DNA of 64,000 bases from Gemmobacter aquatilis (GTDB lineage: Bacteria; Pseudomonadota; Alphaproteobacteria; Rhodobacterales; Rhodobacteraceae). The DNA lies in contig NZ_FOCE01000007.1 in assembly GCF_900110025.1 (NCBI RefSeq), positions 62,001 to 126,000 on the forward strand, in the 5' to 3' direction. The notes under the pieces were generated by a model, which saw only the letters and a list, made by a program, of their open reading frames with translations, had not been told where the DNA came from and did no database searches. This document shows, one piece after another, positions 17,167 through 25,517 of this stretch. The first letter of the stretch is position 1; each line of letters opens with the position of its first letter. Made by a program: the position numbers and the translations under genes.

Positions 17167-18699
17167 TCAGCCCTCGGGGTCGGCGGGCTTCAGGGCCAGC
17201 GGGGCAGCAGCTTTGGGCAGATCGTCGATGCCCAGCGCGATGCGCGGACGGGCAAGGCGGTTGCGCACCACCCAGAGCAGGCGCTTTTCGGCGCGGGTGA
17301 TGGCGACATAGGCAAGGCGCTTCCACAGGGGGATGCCCGCCTCCATCCGTCCGGCCTGCGAGGCGGCCCACAGGTCCGGCGCAAAGACCTGCACGGTGTC
17401 CCACTGGCTGCCCTGCGCCTTGTGGATGGTGACGGCGGAGCCATGCAGGAAGGCCGCCCCCATGGTGGCGGCAGAGGGGATGAAGGGTTCTTCTTCATCG
17501 GGGCGTTCGATCTTGATGATCGAGGCGGCAGACAGTTGCGGCTCTTCGGCGCCGATCACATGCAGGCGGGCAAAGCCGGGGCGGCTGCCGGGGCCAAGGT
17601 AGATGACCTGCGCGCCTTTGATCAGGCCCCGCGCCTCAAGGTCGATCCGCTTCTTGCGGTGCTTCAGCGGCAGTTCTATGCCGTCGCAGATCAACGGCTC
17701 GCCGGGGATCAGCGCATCGCTGGGCGCTCCTTGCGCGGCGCGGAAGGCGGTGATCAGGCGGATGCGGGTGGCATTGCGCCAGACCAGCACCGGGCTGCGC
17801 GCCATCAGATCGCTGTCCACCCGTTCGGCCATCACCACCCGGTCATCCTCGCGCGCGGCCTTTTCGACCATGCGTTCGAAACTGTCGAAGGTCAGATCGG
17901 GGTCGGCCAGCGCATGGGCCAGATCGAGGATCGGGTTGCCCTCGGCCTGCCGGTGGATGCGGCTGAGGATCAACTGCCGGGTTTCGCCCAGCTTCTGGAA
18001 CACCATTTCGCCCGACTGGCCGACGGGGGCCAACTGCGCCGGATCGCCGAACAGCACCAGCGTCGGGAAAATGGCGCGCAGGTCGTCAAGCTGGCGTTCA
18101 TCCAGCATCGAGGCTTCATCGACGAAGCCGACATCCAGCGGCTCTTCCCGCCGCTTCCAGCCCTTGATGAAATCGCTGCCGCGCAGCCCCGCCGCCGCCA
18201 GCGCGCCGGGGATCGAGGCGACCTGATCGTAGAAGGCTTTCGCCCGGTCCAGCGCCAGTTCGGTCAGCCCTTCCACCTCGGGCCGTTTGCCGTTGCCGGC
18301 CAGCCATTCGGCGATCAGTTCATATTGCGGGTCATAGACCGGGGTATAGAGGATGCGGTGGATGGTGGTCGCGGGCACGCCGCGCATCCGCAGCACCGAG
18401 GCCGCCTTGTTGGTGGGCGCCAGAATCGCCAAGGTGCGGCGTTCCTTGCGCTTCTTGCCCTCGTAATCGCCCGAGACGATATCGACCCCGGCCCCCTGCA
18501 AGGCCTTGTAAAGCTGCGACAGCAGCATGGTCTTGCCCGATCCGGCCTTGCCGATCACCGCAAGGACGGAAGATTTGCCCTCCACCGCGGGAACCAGGGT
18601 TCCCTCATGCAGGTCGATCCCCATGCCGCGAAGCTGGTCGGAGACGCGATCCCAGGCCTCGGCCTGATCGTCGGAGAAGGGCAGCGGAGCGTTTTGCAT
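17167..18699 (-). CDS. RecD2-like ATP-dependent DNA helicase, short form
   Basis: 510-residue SF1 helicase. Walker A GKAGSGKT at 50-57, Walker B VGFVDEASML, motif III-like LVLFGDPAQLAPVG, and a C-terminal UvrD_C_2 region with SAVTIHKAQGSQWDTVQVF and YVAITRAEKRLLWV. It lacks the long N-terminal region of full RecD2, as do many alphaproteobacterial versions annotated as AAA ATPases. The start is uncertain: ATG 18699 (MQNAPLPF) is chosen, ATG 18711 adds four residues, and neither has a clear ribosome site. Probably acts in DNA repair or fork processing; no partner is encoded beside it. Confidence 0.85.
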   Translation of the reverse strand: MQNAPLPFSDDQAEAWDRVSDQLRGMGIDLHEGTLVPAVEGKSSVLAVIGKAGSGKTMLLSQLYKALQGAGVDIVSGDYEGKKRKERRTLAILAPTNKAASVLRMRGVPATTIHRILYTPVYDPQYELIAEWLAGNGKRPEVEGLTELALDRAKAFYDQVASIPGALAAAGLRGSDFIKGWKRREEPLDVGFVDEASMLDERQLDDLRAIFPTLVLFGDPAQLAPVGQSGEMVFQKLGETRQLILSRIHRQAEGNPILDLAHALADPDLTFDSFERMVEKAAREDDRVVMAERVDSDLMARSPVLVWRNATRIRLITAFRAAQGAPSDALIPGEPLICDGIELPLKHRKKRIDLEARGLIKGAQVIYLGPGSRPGFARLHVIGAEEPQLSAASIIKIERPDEEEPFIPSAATMGAAFLHGSAVTIHKAQGSQWDTVQVFAPDLWAASQAGRMEAGIPLWKRLAYVAITRAEKRLLWVVRNRLARPRIALGIDDLPKAAAPLALKPADPEG

Positions 18700-18750
18700 G
18701 GCGCGGACCATAGTGCAACGCTTTGGCCAAGGCGAGGGGGCGCGCGCGGA

Positions 18751-18915
18751 TCAGTTGGGGCGCGGCCTGCCCCCGGTCATCGTCGCGCGGGCGGCCAGTT
18801 CCACCTCGGCCACGCGCATTGCAGTTTCCACTTGCGCGGCCAGCGCGGGCAGGCCGTTCGTCAGGGCAAAGCTCCTGAGATCGGACAGCACATCAAAGAT
18901 CCAGTCCTGGCGCAT
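18751..18915 (-). CDS. Small conserved-looking protein, 54 aa, unknown function
   Basis: Begins MRQDWIFDVLSDLRSFALTN and ends in a basic Pro/Arg tail GGRPRPN. The middle is an amphipathic helix (LAAQVETAMRVAEVELAA). The codon pattern matches neighbouring genes, with G/C in third positions. It lies 51 bp upstream of the helicase on the same strand and could be cotranscribed with it. I recall similar short proteins in rhodobacters but cannot name a family. No signal peptide or membrane segment. A weak upstream ribosome site keeps confidence moderate. Confidence 0.6.
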   Translation of the reverse strand: MRQDWIFDVLSDLRSFALTNGLPALAAQVETAMRVAEVELAARATMTGGRPRPN

Positions 18916-19021
18916 GACGCCCCCATATCCTTACAACAAACCCACCGGCGACCTGTGCCCGGCAGCCTGACACTATTGGAGGATTGGTCAACAGATCGTC
19001 ACTAAACCCAAGGGTGAAATG

Positions 19022-19047
19022 CAAAGCGCCGCCCCGAAGGGCGGCGC
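19022..19047 (-). terminator. Terminator-like hairpin after ccr
   Basis: 9-bp stem GCGCCGCCC/GGGCGGCGC with a TTCG loop on the minus strand, 25 bp past the ccr stop. It is followed by a short T-poor tract (TTTGCATTT). Likely the ccr transcript end. Confidence 0.65.
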
Positions 19048-19071
19048 AGGCCGGGACAGGTGCACGACCGA

Positions 19072-20364
19072 TCAGCGGCCGCGGCTGGCTTCCAGCGTGT
19101 CTTCAAAGGTGCGCAGCCCGGTATGGGGCGCCTGCACCAGCACGGCCATGTTGCCGGGCTTGTGCTGGTTGCGCAGCATCTTCACATGGGCCGCCGGGAT
19201 TTCATCCCAAGGGAAGACCTCGGACATGCAGGGGTCGATCCGGCGTTCCAGCATCATCTTGTTGGCCGCCGCCGCCTGTTTCAGGTGGGCGAAGTGGCTG
19301 CCCTGCAGGCGCTTCTGGTGCATCCACATATAGCGCACGTCGAAGGTGCAGTTGAAGCCCGAGGTGCCGGCACAGATGACGACCATACCGCCCTTCTTGC
19401 AGATCAGCGCCGAAACCGGGAAGGTGGCCTCGCCCGGGTGTTCAAACACCATATCGACGTTGACGCCCTTGCCGGTGATGTCCCAGATCGCCTTGCCGAA
19501 CTTGCGGGCCTCTTTCAGCCAGTCGTTGTATTCCGGCGTGTTGACCTTGGGCAGTTGCCCCCAGCACTTGAAGTCCTTGCGGTTGATCACGCCCTTGGCG
19601 CCCAGAGACATGACAAACTCGCGCTTGTCTTCCTCGGAGATCACGCCAATCGCATTGGCGCCTGCCGCGTTGATGAGCTGGATGGCGAAAGAGCCAAGCC
19701 CGCCCGAGGCGCCCCAGACCAGCACGTTCTGGCCGGGTTTCAGGTCATGCGGTTCGTGGCCGAACAGCATCCGGTAGGCGGTGGCCAGCGTCAGCGTGTA
19801 GCAGGCGCTTTCTTCCCAGGTCAGGTGCTTGGGGCGCGGCATGAGCTGCTGGGCCTGCACGCGGGTGAACTGCGCGAAAGAGCCGTCCTGGGTTTCATAG
19901 CCCCAGATGCGCTGGCTGGGCGAGAACATCGGGTCGCCGCCGTTGCATTCCTCGTCGTCGCCGTCATCCTGGTTGCAGTGGATCACCACCTCGTCGCCGA
20001 CCTTCCAGCGCTTCACCTTGTCGCCCACGGCCCAGACGATGCCCGCGGCATCGGAGCCTGCGATGTGGTAGGGCGCCTTGTGCACGTCGAAGGGCGAGAT
20101 CGGCACGCCGAGGCCAGCCCAGACGCCGTTGTAGTTCACGCCAGCAGCCATGACGAGCACCAGAACCTCGTGGCTGTCGATGGCCCAGGTGTCCACCACC
20201 TCGACCTGCATGGCGACATCGGGTTCGCCATGACGCTCGCGCCGGATGGCCCAGGCATACATCTGCTTGGGCACATGGCCGAGCGGCGGCATTTCACCGA
20301 CTTCATAGAGGTCTTTGACGGGCGCATCGTAAGCCGCGATTGCGGGGTGCGTATCCAGAGCCAT
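19072..20364 (-). CDS. ccr: Crotonyl-CoA carboxylase/reductase
   Basis: Cytoplasmic MDR-family enzyme that reductively carboxylates crotonyl-CoA to ethylmalonyl-CoA with NADPH and CO2, the key step of the ethylmalonyl-CoA pathway for acetate assimilation. 430 residues, full length. Visible features are the GroES-like domain (GVNYNGVWAGLGVPISPFDVH, DAAGIVWAVGDKVKRWKVGD), the nucleotide fold VLVWGASGGLGSFAIQLINA, and the CCR-specific stretches FEHPGEATFPVSA and GTSGFNCTFDVRYMWMHQKR. AGGAGG lies 5-7 bases before ATG 20364. It stands as a single-gene unit with a hairpin 3' end. The promoter area carries TTGCGCAA and TTGCAA sequences described separately. Confidence 0.97.
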   Translation of the reverse strand: MALDTHPAIAAYDAPVKDLYEVGEMPPLGHVPKQMYAWAIRRERHGEPDVAMQVEVVDTWAIDSHEVLVLVMAAGVNYNGVWAGLGVPISPFDVHKAPYHIAGSDAAGIVWAVGDKVKRWKVGDEVVIHCNQDDGDDEECNGGDPMFSPSQRIWGYETQDGSFAQFTRVQAQQLMPRPKHLTWEESACYTLTLATAYRMLFGHEPHDLKPGQNVLVWGASGGLGSFAIQLINAAGANAIGVISEEDKREFVMSLGAKGVINRKDFKCWGQLPKVNTPEYNDWLKEARKFGKAIWDITGKGVNVDMVFEHPGEATFPVSALICKKGGMVVICAGTSGFNCTFDVRYMWMHQKRLQGSHFAHLKQAAAANKMMLERRIDPCMSEVFPWDEIPAAHVKMLRNQHKPGNMAVLVQAPHTGLRTFEDTLEASRGR

Positions 20365-20432
20365 GGGGGCCTCCTGCCAGAAAGATGCCGCGCCGCAGAA
20401 TCGGCGCGGTATGGAGGCAAGAAATACCCCGA

Positions 20433-20448
20433 TTGCGCAACATTGCAA
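20433..20448 (-). promoter_or_regulatory. Candidate short-chain acyl-CoA regulator site upstream of ccr
   Basis: TTGCGCAA (20433-20440) and TTGCAA (20443-20448) lie 2 bp apart, about 70-85 bp upstream of the ccr start. As recalled, ScfR/RamB-type regulators of acyl-CoA metabolism use TTTGCAAA-like half sites, so this is a candidate operator. The match is partial and the assignment is inference. Confidence 0.35.
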
Positions 20449-20507
20449 CTGGAAAGAGGTCTATCTTGTAATTTTATGTCCGCCGCGTCGCAGCGTTAGC
20501 GCAGGGC

Positions 20508-21023
20508 TTACCGCTTGCGCACGAACTCGGTCAGGATGACGATGCGCTGGCCTTCCACCCGGCCTTCGATCTGGGCGGCATTGTCGGCGACGAGGCTGAT
20601 TCCGCGCACCGCCGTGCCGCGTTTGGCGGTGAAGCCTGCGCCCTTCACCGGCAGATCCTTGATCAGCACCACGGTATCGCCCTGCGCCAGCAAAGCGCCG
20701 TTGCTGTCACGATGTTCCACGGCGCCGGCGATCTGGGTCCAGCCTTCCACCTCGGGCGGCAGGATCATGGCATCGCGCGCCTCATGCGCCCAAGGCTCGG
20801 ACAGGGCGCCCAGCTTGCGCCAGACGGCCAGTTGTACCGCAGGCACGGCCGACCAGGCAGCCCCTTCCAGACAGCGCCAGTGATCCGCCGCGACATCCTC
20901 TTCGCCGCGGCAGGCCGGACAGAGCAGAACCTCGCCCGCAGGCGGCACATCGACCGCCTCCAGCCCCGCATCCGCCCCGCAGAATTCGCAAACCCCGCCC
21001 GCGCGTTTCAGCAATTCCTTCAT
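20508..21023 (-). CDS. yjdM: PhnA/YjdM family zinc-ribbon protein
   Basis: 171-residue protein. The N-terminal zinc ribbon has CEFCGA and CPACRG cysteine pairs; the C-terminal SH3-like barrel contains GDTVVLIKDLPVKGAGFTAKRGTAVRGI and ends VILTEFVRKR, the PhnA signature. The function of the family is unsettled despite the historical 'alkylphosphonate uptake' name; no phosphonate genes are nearby. ATG 21023 has AAGGAG 7 bases upstream, so the longer frame is rejected. Divergent from the cold-shock gene across 225 bp. Confidence 0.9.
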   Translation of the reverse strand: MKELLKRAGGVCEFCGADAGLEAVDVPPAGEVLLCPACRGEEDVAADHWRCLEGAAWSAVPAVQLAVWRKLGALSEPWAHEARDAMILPPEVEGWTQIAGAVEHRDSNGALLAQGDTVVLIKDLPVKGAGFTAKRGTAVRGISLVADNAAQIEGRVEGQRIVILTEFVRKR

Positions 21024-21123
21024 GGTCCGCTCCTTTTCACTTTGCTTCGGCTTAGGCTCCCGACGGGCTGCGGGCAATGGCCGATACCGCCTTTGCCCTT
21101 GCTTTCAGGGCAGAAAACACGCA

Positions 21124-21248
21124 TATATTGGCACGCTAGTTAACTCACTCGACCACTGTCTCCCTCACCGGCCACAGCTATCGACTTGCGCTGACGACGC
21201 CGGGCCGCCGCACTCTCGCGGGCGGCGTTCAAAAATGGAGACATCACG
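21124..21248 (+). promoter_or_regulatory. Promoter and long leader of the cold-shock gene
   Basis: A good -10 candidate TATATT at 21124-21129 has only a weak -35 (TTTCAG at 21103). It would give a leader of about 110 nt containing a GC-rich stem (GCCGCC/GGCGGC, 21204-21226) shortly before the ribosome site GGAG. Long structured leaders are common for csp genes and allow cold-dependent translation. Inferred only. Confidence 0.4.
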
Positions 21249-21455
21249 ATGGCCAAGGGCACCGTGAAATGGTTCAACGCCACCAAGGGTTACGGCTTCA
21301 TTGCACCGGAAGGCGGCAAGAAAGACGTGTTCGTTCACATCACTGCGCTGGAACGTGCCGGCATCCGGGCTCTGGCTGATGGTCAGGCTGTGACCTTCGA
21401 TATCGAATCCGGTCGTGACGGTCGCGAATCGGCGACGAACCTGTCGGTTTCCTGA
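21249..21455 (+). CDS. cspA: Cold-shock protein (CspA family)
   Basis: 68-residue single cold-shock domain, an RNA/ssDNA-binding beta barrel acting as RNA chaperone. Visible are KGTVKWFNATKGYGFI with RNP1 (KGYGFI) and RNP2 (VFVHI). The GGAG ribosome site is about 9 bases upstream of ATG 21249. Stop at 21455, then a strong bidirectional terminator. Alphaproteobacteria carry several paralogues, so the numbering of the symbol is arbitrary. Confidence 0.95.
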   Translation: MAKGTVKWFNATKGYGFIAPEGGKKDVFVHITALERAGIRALADGQAVTFDIESGRDGRESATNLSVS

Positions 21456-21508
21456 GATCGCGCGCGCGATGCGGCGTCCGGCGCGGGCGCTGCGTTGCAC
21501 CAGATAGC

Positions 21509-21539
21509 AAAAGGGCGGGCGCGTCAGGCCCGCCCTTTT
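21509..21539. terminator. Bidirectional Rho-independent terminator
   Basis: Perfect 12-bp stem AAAAGGGCGGGC/GCCCGCCCTTTT with loop GCGTCAG. T4 on both strands. Sits between the convergent cspA gene and the 145-residue gene at 21557, and can end both transcripts. Confidence 0.9.
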
Positions 21540-21556
21540 CGCATGTGGGATGGCGT

Positions 21557-21994
21557 TCAGGCCGCCCGCAGCAGCAGCCGTTCGCGCAGCGCATGTTCAA
21601 AGCCGACGCGCAGCGACACCGACGAGGCGGGCGCGCGCAGTTGCACCGGGGCGCCATGTTCCTCGGGGAAGATCTGGGTGGTGCAATCGCGCGAGATCAG
21701 CATCACCGGCACGCTGACGCCACTGCTGCGCAGCAGGTTGATGTTGCGCAGCACCGCGTCCAGCCCGCCGAAACTGTCACATTCGATGACGAACAGGCCA
21801 AAGGCGGTGGGATCGTCGATCAGCCCGGCCATGGCGGAATAGATTTCCTCTTGCCATTCGATCAGCCCGCCCATCCCGGCAAGGCGTTTGGCCGTCACCT
21901 CGGCCAGCGGCGCGCCGGGTTCGGCCAGAAACAGCACCCGTGCGCCCCAGCCCACAAGCGTGGCGTCCTGTTCGATCGTGCGGAACATCTGCAT
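21557..21994 (-). CDS. Hypothetical protein with receiver-like fold pattern
   Basis: 145 residues, not recognised. The alternating beta-alpha pattern (ARVLFLAEPG, GLFVIECDSFGGLDAVLRNI, VPVMLISRDC, VQLRAPASSVSLRVGF) resembles a CheY-like receiver. However, the paired acidic residues after strand 1 and the usual Lys near strand 5 are not evident; Asp and Ser occur only at roughly equivalent spots (ECD, LISRD). It may be a pseudo-receiver. ATG 21994 has GGAGG 6 bases upstream; an ATG two codons later is possible. Divergent from the hydrolase gene at 22152. No membrane segment. Confidence 0.75.
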   Translation of the reverse strand: MQMFRTIEQDATLVGWGARVLFLAEPGAPLAEVTAKRLAGMGGLIEWQEEIYSAMAGLIDDPTAFGLFVIECDSFGGLDAVLRNINLLRSSGVSVPVMLISRDCTTQIFPEEHGAPVQLRAPASSVSLRVGFEHALRERLLLRAA

Positions 21995-22151
21995 GGCAAC
22001 CTCCACTGGTGCTTTAGGGCGTTACCCAAGGGGTAGCGGCGAATCTTGTCGAGATTTGGGAAAGAACGCGGCCATTCCGTCGCAAGCGGACCGCCATTCA
22101 GGCCGCCCCTGCCCTAGGCTGATGCAAGATCCGCCGGGGCATGGGCCGAAG

Positions 22152-23060
22152 ATGACAGCGACAGATTACGAAATCCTTATCGACGCCCCGACATGGGCTT
22201 TCATCGACGCAACCAACCGCTGGTATCCACCGGAAACCGCCAGCTTTACCGTGGCGCAGCAGCGCGCGGTCTATGACCGGATGTGCGCGGCCTTTCGCCA
22301 GCCGCGCCCGGCAGGCGTGCAGGTGGTGGACCGGGCTTTGGGCGGGGTGCCGTGCCGGGTGTATGAGGCCGGGCCAAGCCGCGCCACGGTGCTGTATTTC
22401 CACGGCGGCGGCTTTGTGGTGGGCGGGCTGGACAGCCATGATGATGTTTGCGCGGAACTCTGTGCCGCGACCGGGCTGCGGCTGGTGAGCGCCGATTACC
22501 GGCTGGCGCCAGAGCACCCCCACCCCGCCGCGTTTGACGATGCCTGCGCCGCGACGCGGGCGGCGGCGGCAGAGTTTGGCGGGCCGGTGCTGGTGATGGG
22601 CGATTCGGCGGGCGGGTCGCTGGCAGCCAGTGTCGCCCATGCGCTGCGCGGGCGGCTGGCGCTGCGCGGTGTGGTGCTGATCTATCCGGCGCTGGGGGGC
22701 GACCGCAGCCGGGGCAGCTATCTGACCCATGCGCAGGCGCCGATGCTGACAACGGCGGATGTGGAGGCTTATGCCGCCCTGCGCCATGGCGGGGCGGAGC
22801 CGTTGGCCGACCCGCGCGCCGATGCACTGCGCGACACCGATTTCAGCGGCCTGCCGCCCGTGGTGATCTTTGCGGCGGAATGTGACCCGCTGGCCGATGA
22901 CGGCCCGGACTATGCGGCGCGGATCGCGGCGGCGGGCGGCACGGCGCGCTGTGTCACCGAGCCGGGGCTGGTGCATGGCTATCTGCGCGCGCGCCATTCG
23001 GTGCCGCGCGCCGCAGACAGTTTCGCCCGCATCATCGCCGCGTTGGCAGCGCTGGCCTAG
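22152..23060 (+). CDS. Alpha/beta hydrolase, hormone-sensitive lipase (family IV) type
   Basis: 302-residue cytoplasmic esterase. Oxyanion motif HGGGF at 84-88, nucleophile Ser152 in GDSAGG, Asp245 in ECDPLADDG and His275 in GLVHGYL complete the catalytic triad. DYRLAPEHP is also typical. Likely acts on short acyl esters or carbamates; the true substrate is unknown. ATG 22152 fits the family length, with only a weak ribosome site. Its stop codon and that of the convergent ABC gene share the palindrome CTAG. Confidence 0.92.
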   Translation: MTATDYEILIDAPTWAFIDATNRWYPPETASFTVAQQRAVYDRMCAAFRQPRPAGVQVVDRALGGVPCRVYEAGPSRATVLYFHGGGFVVGGLDSHDDVCAELCAATGLRLVSADYRLAPEHPHPAAFDDACAATRAAAAEFGGPVLVMGDSAGGSLAASVAHALRGRLALRGVVLIYPALGGDRSRGSYLTHAQAPMLTTADVEAYAALRHGGAEPLADPRADALRDTDFSGLPPVVIFAAECDPLADDGPDYAARIAAAGGTARCVTEPGLVHGYLRARHSVPRAADSFARIIAALAALA

Positions 23061-24706
23061 TTGCCAGCGCCGACCATGCGGCGGTGGGCCAGAACTTCCT
23101 CCAGCCAGCCCAGCCGCATTTCGGGGACCGAAGACAGCAGCAGGTCGGTGTAATCGTCATAGGGGGGCGAAAGCACATCGGATTTGGTGCCGTAGCGCCG
23201 CACCTCGCCCTTGTACATCACGGCGATCCGGTCGGCGATGGCGCGGACGGTGGCCAGATCATGGGTGATGAACAGATAGGCCACCCCCGCCTCGGCCTGA
23301 AGGTTCAGCAGCAGTTTCAGGATGCCGTCGGCCACCAGCGGGTCAAGGGCCGAGGTCACCTCGTCGCAGATGATCAGCTTGGGCTGGGCGGCAAGGGCAC
23401 GGGCGATGCAGACGCGCTGCTTCTGGCCGCCGGACAGTTCGGCGGGGTAACGGTCGGCATAGCCGCGGCCCATTTCGATCTGATCCAGCAGGTCCTGCAC
23501 GCGCTGGCGCTTGGCGGCGCCGCGTAGGCCGAAATAGAACTCCAACGGGCGGCCGATGATGGTTTCCACCGTCTGGCGCGGGTTCATCGCCACATCGGCC
23601 ATCTGGTAGATCATCTGCAACTCGCGCAGGTCATCGCGGGTGCGCCCGGCCAGATCGGGCGAGAGCGTGCGCCCGTTGAAGGTGATGCGGCCCTGCGTGG
23701 CGGGCAGCAGGCCGGTGATCACCCGGGCCAGCGTCGATTTGCCCGACCCGCTTTCCCCCACCACCGCCAGCGTCTGCCCGGCAGGCAGATCGACCTGCAC
23801 GTTTTTCAGCACATCAAAGTTGGTGCCCTTGTAGCGGGCAGAGATGTTCTGCACACTGAGCACCGGCGCCGATCCGGCAGGCTTTTCGGCATGGTCAATG
23901 GAACGGACGGAGACGAGCGCGCGGGTATAATCCTGACGTGGGGTTTCGATGATCTGCGCGCAGGTGCCATATTCGACCATGCGGCCATGGCGCAGCACCA
24001 TGATATGGTCGGCCACCTGCGCCACCACGGCCAGATCATGGGTGATATACAGCGCGGCGACGCCGGTTTCGCGGATCGCGCGTTTGATCGCGGCCAGAAC
24101 CTCGATCTGGGTCGTGACATCCAGCGCGGTGGTGGGTTCGTCGAACACCACCAGATCGGGTTTCGGGCACAGCGCCATGGCGGTCATCACCCGCTGCAAC
24201 TGCCCGCCCGATACTTGGTGCGGAAAGCGTTTGCCGATGGTTTCGGGGTTGGGCAGGCCAAGCTGGCGGAACAGATCGACGGCGCGCGCCTCGGCCTCGG
24301 CCCGGGCCATGCCGGTGGCGAGCGTGGTTTCGATCACCTGTTCCATCAGCGGCTTGGCCGGGTTGAAGGCGGCGGCGGCGCTTTGGGCGACATAGGTCAC
24401 CTCTTTGCCGCGCAGGGCGCGCAGGCCGCCGGGGCCGGATTGCAGGATGTCGCGCCCGTTGACGAACACCTCGCCCCCGGTGATGCGCACCCCGCCCCGC
24501 CCATAGGCCATGGAGGACAGGCCGATGGTCGATTTGCCCGCGCCGCTTTCGCCGATCAGGCCCAGCACCTTGCCCTTCTCGACCGTCAGCGACACGCCGT
24601 GCACCAGCGTCACCTCTTTCGGCGCCTCGCCCGGTGGATAGGCGGTGGCGCCGATCTTGAGGTTGCGGATGTCCAGCAATGCGCTTGGCAGGGTATCCTT
24701 AGGCAC
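23057..24706 (-). CDS. Peptide-type ABC transporter, fused double ATP-binding protein (DppD-DppF type)
   Basis: 549 residues holding two complete nucleotide-binding domains. The first has GESGAGKST, VSGGQLQRVMTA and LVVFDEPTTALD; the second has GESGSGKST, LSGGQKQRVCIARAL and LIICDEVTSALD. Equivalent to DppD and DppF joined, as in YejF or GsiA. It starts at GTG 24706 with AGGAGG 5-7 bases upstream, overlapping the end of the permease gene by 8 bp. Last gene of the operon. It drives import of peptides or similar solutes through the two permeases encoded upstream. Confidence 0.93.
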   Translation of the reverse strand: MPKDTLPSALLDIRNLKIGATAYPPGEAPKEVTLVHGVSLTVEKGKVLGLIGESGAGKSTIGLSSMAYGRGGVRITGGEVFVNGRDILQSGPGGLRALRGKEVTYVAQSAAAAFNPAKPLMEQVIETTLATGMARAEAEARAVDLFRQLGLPNPETIGKRFPHQVSGGQLQRVMTAMALCPKPDLVVFDEPTTALDVTTQIEVLAAIKRAIRETGVAALYITHDLAVVAQVADHIMVLRHGRMVEYGTCAQIIETPRQDYTRALVSVRSIDHAEKPAGSAPVLSVQNISARYKGTNFDVLKNVQVDLPAGQTLAVVGESGSGKSTLARVITGLLPATQGRITFNGRTLSPDLAGRTRDDLRELQMIYQMADVAMNPRQTVETIIGRPLEFYFGLRGAAKRQRVQDLLDQIEMGRGYADRYPAELSGGQKQRVCIARALAAQPKLIICDEVTSALDPLVADGILKLLLNLQAEAGVAYLFITHDLATVRAIADRIAVMYKGEVRRYGTKSDVLSPPYDDYTDLLLSSVPEMRLGWLEEVLAHRRMVGAGN

Positions 24707-25517
24707 CGCGGCCTCCTTTCAGGCTGGAGGTGCGGTTGAGCACCCAGTCGGCCACGAGGTTGACCGAGATGGCCAGCGTGGCGATGGCGAAGGCCGGGAT
24801 CAGGGCGGCCGGGATGCCGTAGACGATGCCCTCTTTGTTTTCCTTCACGATGCCGCCCCAATCGGCCAGCGGCGGTTGCACGCCAAGGCCAAGGAAGGAC
24901 AGGGTCGAGATGAACAGCACGGCAAAGATGAAGCGCAGGCCCATTTCGGCGACCAGCGGCGACAGGGCGTTGGGCAGGATTTCACGGAAGATGATCCAAC
25001 CCTGTTTCTCGCCGCGCAAGCGGGCGGCCTCGACATAGTCCATCACCGCGACATCGACGGCGACGGCGCGGGCCAGGCGGAAGACGCGGGTGCTATCGAG
25101 GATGCCCATGACGAGGATCAGCACCGGCAGGGTGACCGGCATCACCGACAGCACCACCAGCGCCGAGATCAGCGAGGGGATCGACATCATCAGATCGACC
25201 ATCCGCGACAACGCCTGATCGACCCAGCCGCCCTTGACGGCGGCAAAGAAGCCCAGGGTGGAGCCGAGGCCGAAGGACAGCAGCGTGGCGCAGGCGGCGA
25301 CGAAAATCGTGGTGCGCCCGCCCCAGATCATCCGTGACAGCAGATCACGGCCAATACTGTCGGTGCCCAGCCAGAACTGCGCCGAAGACGGCTCCCAACT
25401 GTCGCCCACCACTTCGGCCATGCCGTAGGGGGCGATCAGCGGGGCAAGCAGGGCCGCGCCGAAATAGGCGCAGGTGAAGGTCAGCCCCAGCAGGGCGGCA
25501 AGGGGGTAGCGCCTCAT
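24699..25517 (-). CDS. Peptide-type ABC transporter permease (DppC family)
   Basis: 272-residue inner-membrane protein with about six helices. The DppC-like periplasmic segment PSSAQFWLGTDSIGRDLLSRM and the EAA loop EAARLRGEKQGWIIFREI are clear. The ATG at 25517 overlaps the upstream permease stop as ATGA. It pairs with the DppB-type subunit. Confidence 0.93.
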   Translation of the reverse strand: MRRYPLAALLGLTFTCAYFGAALLAPLIAPYGMAEVVGDSWEPSSAQFWLGTDSIGRDLLSRMIWGGRTTIFVAACATLLSFGLGSTLGFFAAVKGGWVDQALSRMVDLMMSIPSLISALVVLSVMPVTLPVLILVMGILDSTRVFRLARAVAVDVAVMDYVEAARLRGEKQGWIIFREILPNALSPLVAEMGLRFIFAVLFISTLSFLGLGVQPPLADWGGIVKENKEGIVYGIPAALIPAFAIATLAISVNLVADWVLNRTSSLKGGRGA

